DNA of 64,000 nt from Adineta vaga (taxonomy: Eukaryota > Rotifera), in NCBI GenBank assembly GCA_021613535.1, contig CP075492.1, positions 7,130,001 to 7,194,000 of the forward strand. Direction: 5' to 3'. The notes below the pieces were generated by a model. The model was not told where the DNA came from. It saw only the letters and a program-made list of their open reading frames with translations, and did not search any database. The translations under genes and the position numbers were made by a program. Positions 31,245 to 43,439 of the stretch are shown piece by piece; position 1 is the stretch's first letter; each line of letters begins with the position of its first letter.

Positions 31245-33102
31245 TGATAGATTTCACGCTTTTTGATTTCATTCGAAAATTAAGTGGACAACGAATGAAT
31301 CTACTATGCATAAATTATGCATTTTAATTGTGTTAAAGCTTTGTTCTATACTTCAGAATTGTGAATATTTCTATTAGTATTGAGTAAAAATTTCAATATA
31401 AAAAAAAAGAAAGAAGAAAGATTTTCTTATGAATATGCAATGAGAAAAAGGAAGTAGTAAACTATTATATACGTTAACAATGAGAAAAATCAAAAATAGA
31501 TTAGACTCTCTTTTTTCGCCGAAAAAAAAACGTGTACTATACGAACTTTTACTTACTACAATAGAGTCTTCCCATTCTAATGTAAATGTTCTTTTTATTA
31601 TATACCGATGAGATGCATGTAATTCCGAATAACAGTGATATAAAAATATTCTGTATCTGCTTACAGAAGGTTCAAGTTCATTTATTCAACAGAAAGATAA
31701 ATCAGTCTGAAAAAGAAACTAAACTTGTTGATCTCTTTCTCTTCTCTACGGAATACTATGCATCACATGTGAGCATATATTTCCCACAGTGAAGAACGCA
31801 ATAAGAAGACTTTATTAAAGATAAATTTAGCTTTGATTTATTTAATAATAGGCTATTCATTTCATATAATAGAAAGCATTCATTTTTAAATAATGTTGGA
31901 AGAATTCGAGGGGTGAATCGGTAGAATAACATGAATGTTCTAAAGTTTTTACCGGATGATCGTTGTTGTTTCTATTCTGTAAGATTTGATGAAGTTACAT
32001 GTCATCTAATTGAGACATTGAAAATAACAGACTATTTTGTATCACGCAGATCAGCATTTTATTATGTTACATAAGTTCAGTTTCTTTATGAACTATTTTT
32101 CAATAGAAGAGTATGAATGTAGAACTGTTATTCCTAAAAATATACATTTATATATATCCTATCCGTCACAGATTGTTGACATGTTAAGAGATCACTCCTC
32201 TCCCCAAAAACCCAATTCTTCGAAAAAGAAAGATGCACAGAAATCTTCTCTTTCGAATTATATGTAGCTTTTTTTGTCAAACAGCTAGATTTTACAACAT
32301 TTCTTGGGAAAAACTTGGATTCGACTAGCATAGTTTCTGGAAAATTTTCAGTTTCCAAAGACTATTAGATAAATCAATTACATATAAGTTACTACAGTTT
32401 TATTGATAGTCAGTATAGGAATTACCTATTTAAACTTTACCCTGAACATTGGATTGAAATAACTTTCACACAGGTCAAGATATACTCAATAGTCTTTTTT
32501 ATTTTGAAGGTTTGAATAAGAGTAAAGTTTTGTTTGAAAAGATTTTTTACAATTGATTCCTAGTTTGAGAAAAGTGAAATTTATTGTTGTCGCTAGATGA
32601 CCGTTTTTCGTGCTGATTTTAAGATATGTCTATTGAGATATTCATAAAAAATGAACAATACAGAATTTAAAAATTTTGTTCACGTAAAAGTTGTGTACTG
32701 TCATTAGCCTTAATTTGAATCCATACCGAACTTTGTACCATCCCTGTGATCGAGCTGATATTTTTACTAGAAGCGTATCTCATTAGGTTTATCTATCTCT
32801 GTAAATTTCAGCCCAACTGGACCATTCTAAGTTCTGATGGATAGGGAGCCTTTACATTTCTGCTTATTTCAAGTTATATTCTATGTAGTTGGATAAATTT
32901 AATTTTTAAACGAATAACAATAATTGTATATTTATTGATAAATATTCACTGTTTAAATGTATACATCAAAAAATACTCACAACTAGATTTTATGTTCGAT
33001 TAAACAACAAGAATAAGAACAACAACAAAAATAAATGGCATACAAATCTACAACAATGAAAAATAAATAGAATAGATATTTTTTTGATTTCATTATCGTT
33101 TT
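31245..33102. other. AT-rich region downstream of the SLC17 gene
   Basis: The right end should contain the transporter's 3' UTR. Frames are short and featureless. No repeat could be recognised by eye. Confidence 0.4.
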
Positions 33103-35024
33103 TCATTCGGTAGGTTTTTCAGTTTGAATTTCAGCTTTTAATCTATCGGTTAAATCATCTATATTATTTTCATTTAAACCAGCGCCTTGACTAACATCTC
33201 GTGATGCAAGTGGAGTATTTAAAACATGTTGATATTCATCAGTATTAACTCTTGCCCATGGTTGTAATTCACCGGAAGCAAATGACGTATAAAACATCAG
33301 AACGAATATACAAATTAATATTGAGACAATAAAAATAATATCCCATTCACGTTTGATCTAGAGAAAATTTTCAATCTCAATTAGATTTGTTTGAAAATAA
33401 ATCAAACTTACATGAGTATCTTCAACAACATAACCGGTTAAAATTGGTACTAAAAATCCAGGTATTGATCCAACACAATTTGATAAACCCATTAGAACTC
33501 CTGCATAATGTGCTCCAATATCCAAATGATTAACACCAAATCCTGCCCATGCTGGACCACAACTACCAATAGCAATAATAATACCTATGATAATCAATGC
33601 ACGATGATTGGCATTCAATAGCGTAACCATAAGTAAAGCCAACGATATGACAATAAAAGCTAAATGAAATCAATAAGAATTAATTCGATATGATGTTTTT
33701 TTGTTAATTTACATATTGACATAATTAATTTTCGAACATATCCTGTCGAATGGTGTTGAGTCAAACGATCTGAAATAATTCCAGTTACATAGACTAAAAT
33801 AGCTAATGGTAACCAAGGAATAGCTGCAAGTACGCCAGCCTAGAAAAAGAAGAATGCGATACAAAAAGACAAGAAATGAATATTAAGAAATGTAACCTGA
33901 TCAACTCGATAACCAAGTGTTCGAGAAAGAAATATTGGTAATTCAGTAAACATTACATAGATACACCAATTGGTGCCGAAATGTGCTGCAATAATCGCCC
34001 AGACAGGAGGTGATGTTAAAATTTCTTTCCATGGAATAGAATAATTCTGTGAAATCGAAAATTAATTGAAAAATTACTGAAGAAAAAAAATCGATTGATT
34101 TACTCGTGATACAGGATGAACTAAATTTGCTTCGATATACGCTGCTTCTTCTTCTGATATAGTCGGATGTGTTGAAGGAGATTCAGCGGAGAAATAAAAC
34201 CAACAAAATGTCCATATTAAAGCCGAAAATCCTAAATAATCGAAGGAAATTTTCATTCTCAATCAGTTCATTGATTTCTTTCTTTACCAGATAAATAAAA
34301 TATCCATTGCCATGCCCAATGAGCAGCAACAAAACCACCCAAAAACATCGTTGCAAATGTACCAAAATAACTACCTATAGAAATACATAGAAAATGTTAT
34401 CTATCTCATTAAAACATACCCGAAAAGGCAATTGTTGCTAATTTTGATTTATCATCTTTTGGTGCCCATTTGGACCAGATAAAATGAAGTGATGGATAGA
34501 TAAAACCCTTGAAAGAAAGTGATCAAACAAAGAAAAAAATTGTCTTTCAAAACAACTTACGGAAGCAAAACCTTCAAGAATTCGAAGAATAATCAACGCC
34601 GTCGGTCCCATATGAGCACATAATGGTGTAAATAATGTTAAAAATGCACATAAACCTACACTAGTACCAAATAGAAATCGTCCTCCTAATGTTGTTGCTA
34701 AAAAGCCAGCTGGTATTTGAGTCGCTGCATAACTATAGAAGAATGACGAAAGGATATAACCTTGCGTCTTTGTACTCCAACTATAACCAACCTTTAATAA
34801 TAAATGCAAAAATAAAAATTGTTATTTTTCGAATCTAAATTCTTATTTACCGGTTGTATTATAGATATATTATGTGACGAGATATGAATGGTCGGCTTTA
34901 CCATGGATATAATCGCTATTGATAAATTTGATCGTAACATAAATGCATTAAAAAAGCCAAAAAATGCCAATAAACCCAAAACATAACGTTTAGGGATTTT
35001 TTTATGCATTTCAAATGTACTCAT
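33103..35024 (-). CDS. SLC17-family anion transporter (sialin / vesicular transporter type)
   Basis: About nine exons, around 490 residues, near the usual length for SLC17. The amino end MSTFEMHKKIPKRYVLGLLA, FFGFFNAFMLRSNLSIAII is the first membrane helix with the family's R-NLS-AI motif. Then GYILSSFFYSYAATQIPAGF, LATTLGGRFLFG (helices 2-3), IILRILEGFASGFIYPSLHF, KWAPKDDKSKLATIAFSGSY, WKEILTSPPVWAIIAAHFGT, GFGVNHLDIGAHYAGVLMGL and a charged cytosolic tail. These match sialin (GF-INHLDIAPSYAGILLGI, WAIVVAHF). Members move sialic acid, glutamate or organic anions with H+ or Na+ across lysosomal, vesicular or plasma membranes. Substrate cannot be told from sequence. The lumenal loop between helices 1 and 2 is short and has one N-glycosylation site (NIS). 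Confidence 0.9.
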
Positions 35025-35650
35025 TCTTGTTTATTCTCTCGTCAATCTTAAGTATGAAAATAAAATATAAATCATCGATTCTTATTGATAAATAACTCTG
35101 AATGGAAGAAAAAAAATAGTCTACTTCTATGATACAAGTAACAGCGCAATCGTAAAATCACACTGTCGCACACTATGCACGCGTTAATGACAAAATTATA
35201 TTTTTTTTCTGTGTCTCTAACACATTTTCCGTTCTTTCTCATTTTTTTTTTCTCTCGGCAAAAAAATACAATAGTATGAGAACCGACGCTCTACTTGGAA
35301 GTCGACAACTAAGCATTATGTCTATGTGTCTGCTAGAACAAAATTCTAGTTCTATTCAGAACATCTACTGTTTTTCTTTTTTTCTTCTCTTCAGAATTCT
35401 TGCTCTTCTTCTTAGCCGATCGTATCAAAAGAAAAAAAGAGAACAACATCATTGAATGTGCATCTCTCTCCTTCATCTGTTCAATATCAATTGATTCTTA
35501 TAGCACTATCATTGTATTTTGCATAATTTTATTTCGATACATGTAAAAAGAAAACAATAAAAACGTTTTATGCAAATATTCTTTCAACATATTTGACATG
35601 TATACATTGATGAGTTACTTGTGGAAATGAACTAAAAGAACATGAAAATA
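35025..35650. other. Intergenic spacer with T/C- and A-runs
   Basis: Upstream region of the SLC17 gene and 3' region of the next minus-strand gene. AT-rich, no motif of note. Confidence 0.45.
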
Positions 35651-37033
35651 TTATTTTTCCCATCGTCTCATTGATCGTTTGCATGCATTGTCATTGAAAT
35701 GAGTTCTCGGACGTTTGAAATTCGAATGATTAGAATAAGATGATGAACGATATTGATCCTCCTGTTCATCATCATAATAATGATCCGATGGTTTATTCGA
35801 ACTTATATAACGTTGATCCATCGATTTTCCCATTTCATAAGTTCTCGATCGATAATCGATTTCTCGCACAGATGGAAATGCTTGAATATATTGCTCACGA
35901 GTGGCACTGTATAATGAAGAAGAAGACGAAGAAGTTAATGGTAGTGATGATGATGATGATGAAGATAGTGGAATGCTTGATGACGTTCGATATGAATCAG
36001 GATGGTAAACAGACGATGGGACAGAAACAATTGCATAATCTCTTGATGAACAATTCCGTTTTGCTATAAGTAGAATTAATGAAATTTTTTTACTTGAAAT
36101 GAAATTACAAAATTAGTAAAGTAGTTTTTAACGTCTTAACGATCAGATCAAATTACCCGAGGTATAGACCGATTATATCCGGTCAACAGAGATACGAATC
36201 ACTTATTAATGAGCATAGAATATAAACAATGACTGTGTGAACAGCTTGAGATTAATAACAACAACAACAACAACATATCTTCCTGATATTACTTACGCGT
36301 GATATCATATCGCTCAGAACGACTGTTGTAATCATTTGTTTGATATGTGTCGTTGTACGTATCTGTATTACTACGTAGAGTCACAGGTGTTTGTGAATGA
36401 TATTCTTTATGAATATATGAATCATTATGATTACTGCGAGGAATATACTCATCTCGATAAGATGAAGATGTTGATGGTAGAGGAGAAATATCTCGCCTAT
36501 GAGAAAAAGAAGAAGAAGAAGATTGATTTAGAATACATTTACGCAGTTTTGACAATTCTACCGATAAGTTGCAGATGAAGATAATGATGATGGGTGATAT
36601 CGATTGCGTTCTGAATTGGTATAATGAGAGAATGAATTATGATCACGAGTTGATGATGAATTGTAATAGAGGGCAGTTGGAGATAGACCACCGGAGAGAT
36701 TGTTTAATAATGGTGTGTATATATCATGATTAGTCTTATGACGATCTAATCGAGTTGATGGATAATTCAAAGGATCATTCGATGTTCGATTTGAAGGTGA
36801 ATAATCTTCTTTCGGATAACGATGCGGTTTTTCTAAGATATGTGATGGTAAATTTCCATTAGTACGAATATGATAATCATCCTTACTGGAATAATCGGAT
36901 GTATAATAAAAATGAGTTTGATCGAAAAGGAATTTTCTTACCGATAGTTTCGACGTTTAAATCGTTCATTATATAATTTCCTTCCACGTTGAGAACGATA
37001 TCCATTTCGTGAACGTTCTATATCGACACGCAT
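35651..37033 (-). CDS. Ser/Arg/Tyr-rich low-complexity protein, unidentified
   Basis: Four exons joined by in-phase introns (about 56, 65 and 225 bases) give roughly 345 residues. The basic start is MRVDIERSRNGYRSQRGRKL, YNERFKRRNYR. The body is disordered and repetitive in Ser, Tyr, Asn, Arg and His (KPHRYPKEDYSP, LYYNSSSTRDHNSFSHYTNS, SSSYRDEYIPRSN). It has a serine block (IPLSSSSSSLPLTSSSSSSL) and a basic end (FKRPRTHFND, KRSMRRWEK). Clean splice junctions that keep the frame support a real gene. No folded domain is visible. The RS/RY composition is like that of RNA-processing or condensate proteins, but that is only an analogy. It could also be cytoskeletal. Confidence 0.7.
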
Positions 37034-37740
37034 CTTTTTTTGTTAGCAATAAATCGAGCACGAATAAGACAAACAACTGACGTGTATATGAATGAGAATA
37101 TCTGGAACAGATGTGGCAGGGAAAGAAGGAGAAAACGTCGAAGATAATCTATATTCTATTTCTTCTATCATCATTGGAAAAGGCGAAGAAAAAAACACTC
37201 TCGATGATCGTCATTTATGCATACGAACAGAATGTAAGGCAATCATTTGCCGAACTGATAGAAGATTGAAAGGGCACATAGATCAAACCGGTGTGTGGAT
37301 GATTAATAGAGACGAGAAATATCGCCATTGCCTTAAAGCTTTTCTATTCGTCAATATCAGAATACTTGAATAATAATTCAGTGTGTTTCCTACACACGCC
37401 GTGCTCGAAATTTAATGTTTGAATATATTTTTGTTTCTTAGTAAAAGACAAGAAATACAAGATAGAATAGATATGTAGCGAAAAAAAGAGCAAGAAAAAG
37501 AAGAAGAAGAAGAAGAGAGAGGAGAAAAGCCAAAAATGTGTAACATTCTGTCAAAGAATATTTGTTGTTCATGAACAAGAAGAAGAGAAAAAACACGTTA
37601 ACACGTACAAATCTGTCGTTGAGGATGATTTATTTACATGAAGAATCTTAGAAGAGATGGTGGAAAGTGAAAACATAGATAACACAAGACAAAACTAGAA
37701 GGAGAAGAAGAGAAGAAGGAAAACGTCGTTCACGGTGTAT
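37034..37740. other. Spacer between striatin and the Ser/Arg-rich gene
   Basis: Contains a (GAA)n-type purine tract at about 37495-37530 and a short GTGTGTTTCCTACACAC inverted repeat at about 37382-37398. No gene is supported; plus-strand frames here lack any family features. Confidence 0.45.
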
Positions 37741-40700
37741 TTAAGCATAGATTTTGGCGATAGAATCGGCTCCTACACTAGCCATATAAGGTTTAGAGGA
37801 ATGAAATGCAATATCATGTACAGATTCATCATTTTTCTTTTGATGTGCCGTTAATTCTTGAATACAAGTTTTATTTTCAAAATCCCACAGACGGATTGAA
37901 CGATCATGACTGCCAGATAGAAGACAAGTTTGTTGAGGATCAATAGCTAAACATGTAACACTATCGAGATGAGCGACCATTGAATGGATCATACGACCTA
38001 AATAAAATCAATGAATTCAAATAAAGATTGTGATTTTTTGTTTTCTTACCAGAATTACTATCAAAATATCGAATTTTTCGATCGTCATGAGCAGTAATAA
38101 TCATTGGTTGAGATGGATGACTTATTAATCGATTTATACGATAATTAACATCTCCAGATGAACTTTCATCATTAACAAGTTCTCTCAACATTTTACCAGT
38201 TTCAGTATCAAAGATACAAGTTTTAAATGTATCATAAGTAACAACAAATTGATTTGTATCTTGCATTAACCAATCAATAGATATCGGAATGCCTTCACCT
38301 AAAAAAACTCGTTTTAAAAGAAAAGCTTTTACATAATCATTGCTATTTACTAGAATATGTTGATTGTAATGGTTGAGATAAGCTTGGATCCCATAAACGT
38401 ACAGTTCTATCAGCTGAACATGACAATAATTTCTGACCGGATATCACTAATTGCCAAACAGCATCTGTATGACCATCTAACACTTTATGTAACACAGTTG
38501 AATCTATTGAAAGAAGAATAAGAAACTTATTTTTTGAAAAAAGACTTCAAGAAATTTATACCGTATGCATCGTAGGAATCAACTTCTGAACTAGGAAGAT
38601 TCCAAACGGAAATAATCGAATCAAGACCACCACTGTAGCATTGTTCGCCAGATGGATTCATTGTCAAGCATAGTACAGGACCACTAGAAAACATTCGAAT
38701 CTTTTTATTTCTATGTAAAGATTCTTTAGAAAATAAAAACTTTCAGTATAGCATCCTAGATTTCAAGAAAAAAGATTGATTAATTAAAATAGTAAGTTCG
38801 TATTAGTTGAGATTGATATTCTGTATCTAATAATCAAATTAACAGTTCGAATAGAATTTGTTTATTTATAGAAGTCGTTCGAAAAGGTTAACTTTTTCTT
38901 TCTATTGGACATAGTTGTATTAAAAATTCTTCGAACTATGTATTTCATAGAACTTACGTATGCCGCCGAAATGTATAAACTGGTTCAAGATCTTGCGCTG
39001 TCGTTGTTGATCTAAAACAAAGATTTTCTTGTAAAATTCTTTTTATTCGATCGAACTCTTTGCTAACTTTCTCATCAAAGCTGATTTTTCTAAATTCCAT
39101 AGTTTCAATGTTCGATCTTCGGATCCAGTTATAACAATTGATTCAACTGGATGAAACGCTAAACAACGTACGCCATCCAAATGACTAAAGAAAAAATATG
39201 ATAGATTTTTGTTCGATGAACTTTTCAAAATACCTTCGTAAAGCATATTTAACATTCCAAGTTTTTCGAGAATCTGATGAATCATTAGTTGTTGTCTATT
39301 ACAAAGAAAATATGAAGATTTTTATATGAAAAAAACAAAAACTAAGAAATAATTATCATACATCGTCTTGAGTTTCATTATCATTAGAAACAGTGACACG
39401 TGCTAATTCATCAAGACCTTCGATTGGATTATCTCCCATGAAATTTTTACTATTTCGAAACATCATTGAATCGACTAGAAATAAGAAGATGCAATTATGA
39501 TTGATATTTTCATTATTTTACTTTGTTCATCTTCGGAAAATGTTCGTTGATCTGAAGGAATATCATCACTTCCATTATTTAATAGACTTTTTCGAATCGA
39601 TGCGGATGTTGCACTCGTTATTGTTGTTGATTGATATGCTTGTTTAATATGACGATCACGTTTATATTCTTCTTTTAGACGATTTATTCGTGATGGATCA
39701 ACATTCCATTCATCATTACCTATTTTTGTAAGTAAATATAAATGATTATGTTAACTTATTTCATTTTCTTTTATACCAGCTGAATTAAGCTCATTGATGC
39801 TTAAGCCAGTTGAGGTAGTCGCAGCATCACCACTAAGAAAATCAAATTCATGTAAAGCAGCTTCTTCACTATCAAGATCATTGAGTGAATCAAGTGCAGA
39901 ATTTAGATGATTCGTATTAGATGGATTACCATGATTAGATTTCAAAATGATACGATTCGTATTCAAAGAATCATCACTAAAATGGCAAGAAAATTGGTTA
40001 TGTCTTTCGTAGGTTAAATATCTTACTTGGAATCTTCATCATTTGGATCTTCTTTAAGAAAATCTAATGAAGCAAGAGATTTATCAAATTCATTTGCAGC
40101 ATTCTTAATTATATTAGGAATGATTCTAAAAACAAAACAAAAATTTTAAGTTCATTATTTATTTCATCGTAAATAGATTCAAGTATGATGTAAATTTTCT
40201 CTTCAAATTACTATTTGACAAGGTAAATAGGTATTCTTAGGTTATTGCTTCATCGTGCATACACTACTCACAGGTCATATGAAACTTGATTAAAAAAAGG
40301 TGAAGGAAACATCACGTAAATATTATATTGAATAAAACGAAAGAATTGTACCGAAAAAAGAATTATAATGAGTTTTAATTAATAATTTTACAGTTTATTG
40401 AACAAGTTTCATATGATTCTTATATAAATATCTTATCATCTTGTCAAGAGATAACGAACGAGCTATCTATTCAGAAGAGATCTAGAACGTCCTTAAAATA
40501 GGTTTATTACTGAAATCACTATTCACCTTTTTGATTCATTCGTTGTTCTAATATCTCCATTTAAATTCAATGATGGTGAATTGATTGCATTATTTCCATT
40601 CAAATTAGTATCACTTTTAATTCCTAATAATTTCTTTACTGCTGTTGAACGAATATCAATAATTGTATCGACATAACCAATTTCTTTTAAATATCTAATA

Positions 40701-41386
40701 TAAATAATAGAAGAAAACGATTATCATTAGAAATATGTTGATTGAAGAAAAAAAGAAAGGGCATTGCTTACTGTCGAAGTAATTGACGACCTTGTTTAAA
40801 TGACACACTACTTCCACCGAATGTTAAACTTGAATCTTCTTTGTTTTCATCTAGTAAAGAAAGAAAAAAACTTATTCAGATGAAATATAGAACTATTATA
40901 GTTTACCGTCGACCACTTGTTCATCATTTAATGATGGTTTTTGATCTTCTGATGGAACAGTTTCACTGCCATATTTTAATTTATTAAATTTCAATCTAAA
41001 ATTATAATTCAAATTTAGAATAGATAAATTCTTGTTTATCAACCTTTCTTGTTTTAATGCATATTCAAGCATTTTAATTCGTCTAACGAGTGCACTTTTC
41101 AAGTTTTCTTGTCCTTGTCTTTCGCCTTGAAGAAAAGCGATTCGTGCCTAGAATTCAAAACATAGATAAACTCTTCTAGAAAAATATCTTTTTCCTTTAC
41201 TTGAAATTCTGCTCGTTCAGTTTCCCATTGTTGTCTTTCAATTTCAAATCTTGTCCATTCATGTTGTAGAAAATGAAGTATACCAGGTACTGTATAAAGT
41301 GAACGTTGAGGATCAATTGTACCCATATTCGATGCCGTTGTTTGACTATCGTTTTGATAAGATAACGGTGATTCACTTCCGTCCAT
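37741..41386 (-). CDS. STRN: Striatin (WD40 scaffold of the STRIPAK complex)
   Basis: About 13 exons. The amino end contains the caveolin-binding/coiled-coil block SLYTVPGILHFLQHEWTRFE, ERQQWETERAEFQARIAFLQ, GERQGQENLKSALVRRIKML, EYALKQER and KFNKLKYGSE, nearly identical to vertebrate striatins. Next come YLKEIGYVDTIIDIRSTAVK (matching YLQEVGYTDTILDVRS) and an acidic linker (DEWNVDPSRINRLKEEYKRD). The carboxy half is a WD40 propeller: HLDGVRCLAFHPVESIVITG, SEDRTLKLWNLEK, LISGQKLLSCSADRTVRLWD, HLDSVTCLAIDPQQTCLLSG, SHDRSIRLWDFENKTCIQEL and a last HDIAFHSSKPYMASVGADSI. Striatins are PP2A B''' subunits that bring GCK kinases and MOB4 together in STRIPAK. Most introns are 50-60 bases; one near 40140-40530 is about 400. 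Confidence 0.95.
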
Positions 41387-42455
41387 TTGATTACATACTC
41401 ATGTAAATTTGGTCTTGATAGTTTTAATTTAACAATTGAGATTAAAATAAACAAATAAACAAGAAGAAGCGAAGAAGAAGAAAAAAAGTTTTCTTTTAAG
41501 CCTTGGTATTATTCGGACTGATAAGCAATCAGAAGAAAGAATTTTTTTCTCTTGCGATTTCTTTAGATAACATTTGCTTGTAACTAAGTTATAAACATTT
41601 ATTTGTGGAATATGTTTGTTAGAATATTTCACGCGACATCTATGTGGGAAAACGACAATTGATATTGAAATAGACTGACCTCTTCTTTCCGTTCGTATAT
41701 TCATATTTTTCTATTACAAATAAAAGAGTAATGGTAATATTCATCATGTATATTACATACCAAGTTTCATTGAGTTAGAATGTACGAATTTTAGCTAGTA
41801 CAGCTTTATCAAAACGAACGAAGGTAAAATACCAGTTTTCAAATCGAAAAACGATATGAAGTTTATATAAGAGGAAGTAATTGTTGATGTGAATATCCAG
41901 GCATAGTCATATAGAATAATATAGATGTGAATATATTCCGTTTTTTAAATACTGTTTCATTATTTAATCAGATTTATTAAAAGTTAATCGACACGCGAGC
42001 CCTTGTTTTACCATTCTTGTTTTAAATAAGAACTAAATATAAATGATTCAATAAATTTTTAATCGATATATTATAATCAACTATGTTTTTCGTCACTCAC
42101 CAACAGAAACTATTGTTGCAAAGTTTAATAATTAAACACATTAATATTTGAAGGTACATTTTTTGTGCTTATAAAAATAGTATTACAGTCCACAGAATTA
42201 CGTTCTTAAAAAAGCTTCTTTAAATGCCCCGAAACACTTTTATTTGACATTGTACGAAGTTCTTTACCGCGGATTAGCTCAGCGCTTAACTTCGTCTCGT
42301 AGAATCTCCTTACGGGTGATAATAGCATTCTGATGTTCTTTTTTAGTTCGAAAATTTTAAAAACAAGAATCTTTCTTCTGTTTTGTTAGTTTATTCACAA
42401 CTGATCAGAACAACAACAACAACAACAATAATAAAGTTTTATATTTGTTGTAGAC
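41387..42455. other. Spacer between GPCR 3' end and striatin start
   Basis: Holds the striatin promoter and the GPCR 3' region. A GC-richer 60-base patch at 42270-42340 begins like a tRNA A-box (GGATTAGCTCAGCGC), but no full tRNA can be folded. A CAA/CAATAA microsatellite lies at about 42410-42432. Confidence 0.4.
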
Positions 42456-43439
42456 TCAATTTATATAAGTTGTCTGTCCACGAGTTTTGTTTATATCTAG
42501 TATTGGCCTGACAGAAGCAAAGATTTGTCGTAATTCTTTTCGAAAAGCACTTGATGTTGAAAAGACAAAGAATGAAGCTGCACTATAAAAATTCAAAAGA
42601 AAACCCGATGTTATGAATAAGACGAAATTTTCAATTGCCGTTCGTTCAGCTGATTTTGTTCCGCCAATAATTAAAACAGCAGCATTGTACAATGTATTCA
42701 ATGGATAAGATATAGTGAAAGACATGTAGACAAGAATTTGTATGAATAACATTTTGCTTAGTTGTCGATCACGTCGTTGAAGATTTGCTCTATCACCTGC
42801 ATTTTGTGTCGATCCTTCTTCTCCAGGATGAACACTACGTTTCATTTGTTGTAAATTTTTGAATGCTAAAAGACTAAAAATAATCATTGTACCTGTGGGA
42901 AGTATTGCCGCTACGAAACATATATAAATCGAATGATAAAGAGCTGCTGCACCTGTCCACATTAAACATTTACCATTTTGAATTGCTGTTAGTAATGGAA
43001 TATGTATTGGAATTATAAACCAAATAATGGGCACAACTAGAATAACACGTAATACAATTTTTGGTCGCGCCAATTCTCGTATTCGAGCATTTCGAGATGA
43101 TAGAGCATAACATGCGACACAAGCTAATGATAAATAGGCTCGAGAGATCACTAATAAAGCATTTCGAATGTACAAACGAAGTTTGCAATAAACCCAATCA
43201 GCATTTTCAGGTGGAGAATTGTATAATGAATGAATCGTGGGAATAATGAAATAAATCATAACCATAGCATTTGCAATAGATGAAGCAACAAATAGAATTG
43301 AACAAGGATTTGTTCGTAATCGTTTTCGAAGAAATACCATACAATTTAAAATATTACCAATCACTCCGATAACGAGAAGTCCACCTAAGGCATTGGTGAG
43401 ATAGAATTGAATGCTTGAAAGTGTAGCACTCACAGACAT
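42456..43439 (-). CDS. Rhodopsin-like seven-helix receptor, intronless
   Basis: 327 residues in one exon with seven hydrophobic helices. Helix 1 has GGLLVIGVIGNILNCMVFL with the class A Gly-Asn. Helix 2 is CSILFVASSIANAMVMIYFI. A Cys in WVYCKLRL at the top of helix 3 can pair with GKCLMW in the second outer loop. The end of helix 3 reads ACYALSSRNAR, where DRY would be expected, so the Asp/Glu is replaced. Helix 5 is FVAAILPTGTMIIFSLLAF, helix 6 follows RRDRQLSKMLFIQILVYMSF, and helix 7 ends NFYSAASFFVFSTSSAFRKE in the NPxxY place. It resembles the large class of peptide/FMRFamide-receptor-like GPCRs expanded in rotifers. The ligand is unknown. Confidence 0.85.
   Translation of the reverse strand: MSVSATLSSIQFYLTNALGGLLVIGVIGNILNCMVFLRKRLRTNPCSILFVASSIANAMVMIYFIIPTIHSLYNSPPENADWVYCKLRLYIRNALLVISRAYLSLACVACYALSSRNARIRELARPKIVLRVILVVPIIWFIIPIHIPLLTAIQNGKCLMWTGAAALYHSIYICFVAAILPTGTMIIFSLLAFKNLQQMKRSVHPGEEGSTQNAGDRANLQRRDRQLSKMLFIQILVYMSFTISYPLNTLYNAAVLIIGGTKSAERTAIENFVLFITSGFLLNFYSAASFFVFSTSSAFRKELRQIFASVRPILDINKTRGQTTYIN

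Noticed and set aside
37092-37373. 93-codon plus-strand frame as a gene
   Set aside because: No domain, no splice partners, and it lies in the spacer between two minus-strand genes; composition looks incidental.
42270-42345. A functional tRNA gene
   Set aside because: Only the first 15 bases fit; there is no B-box, T-arm or matching acceptor stem.
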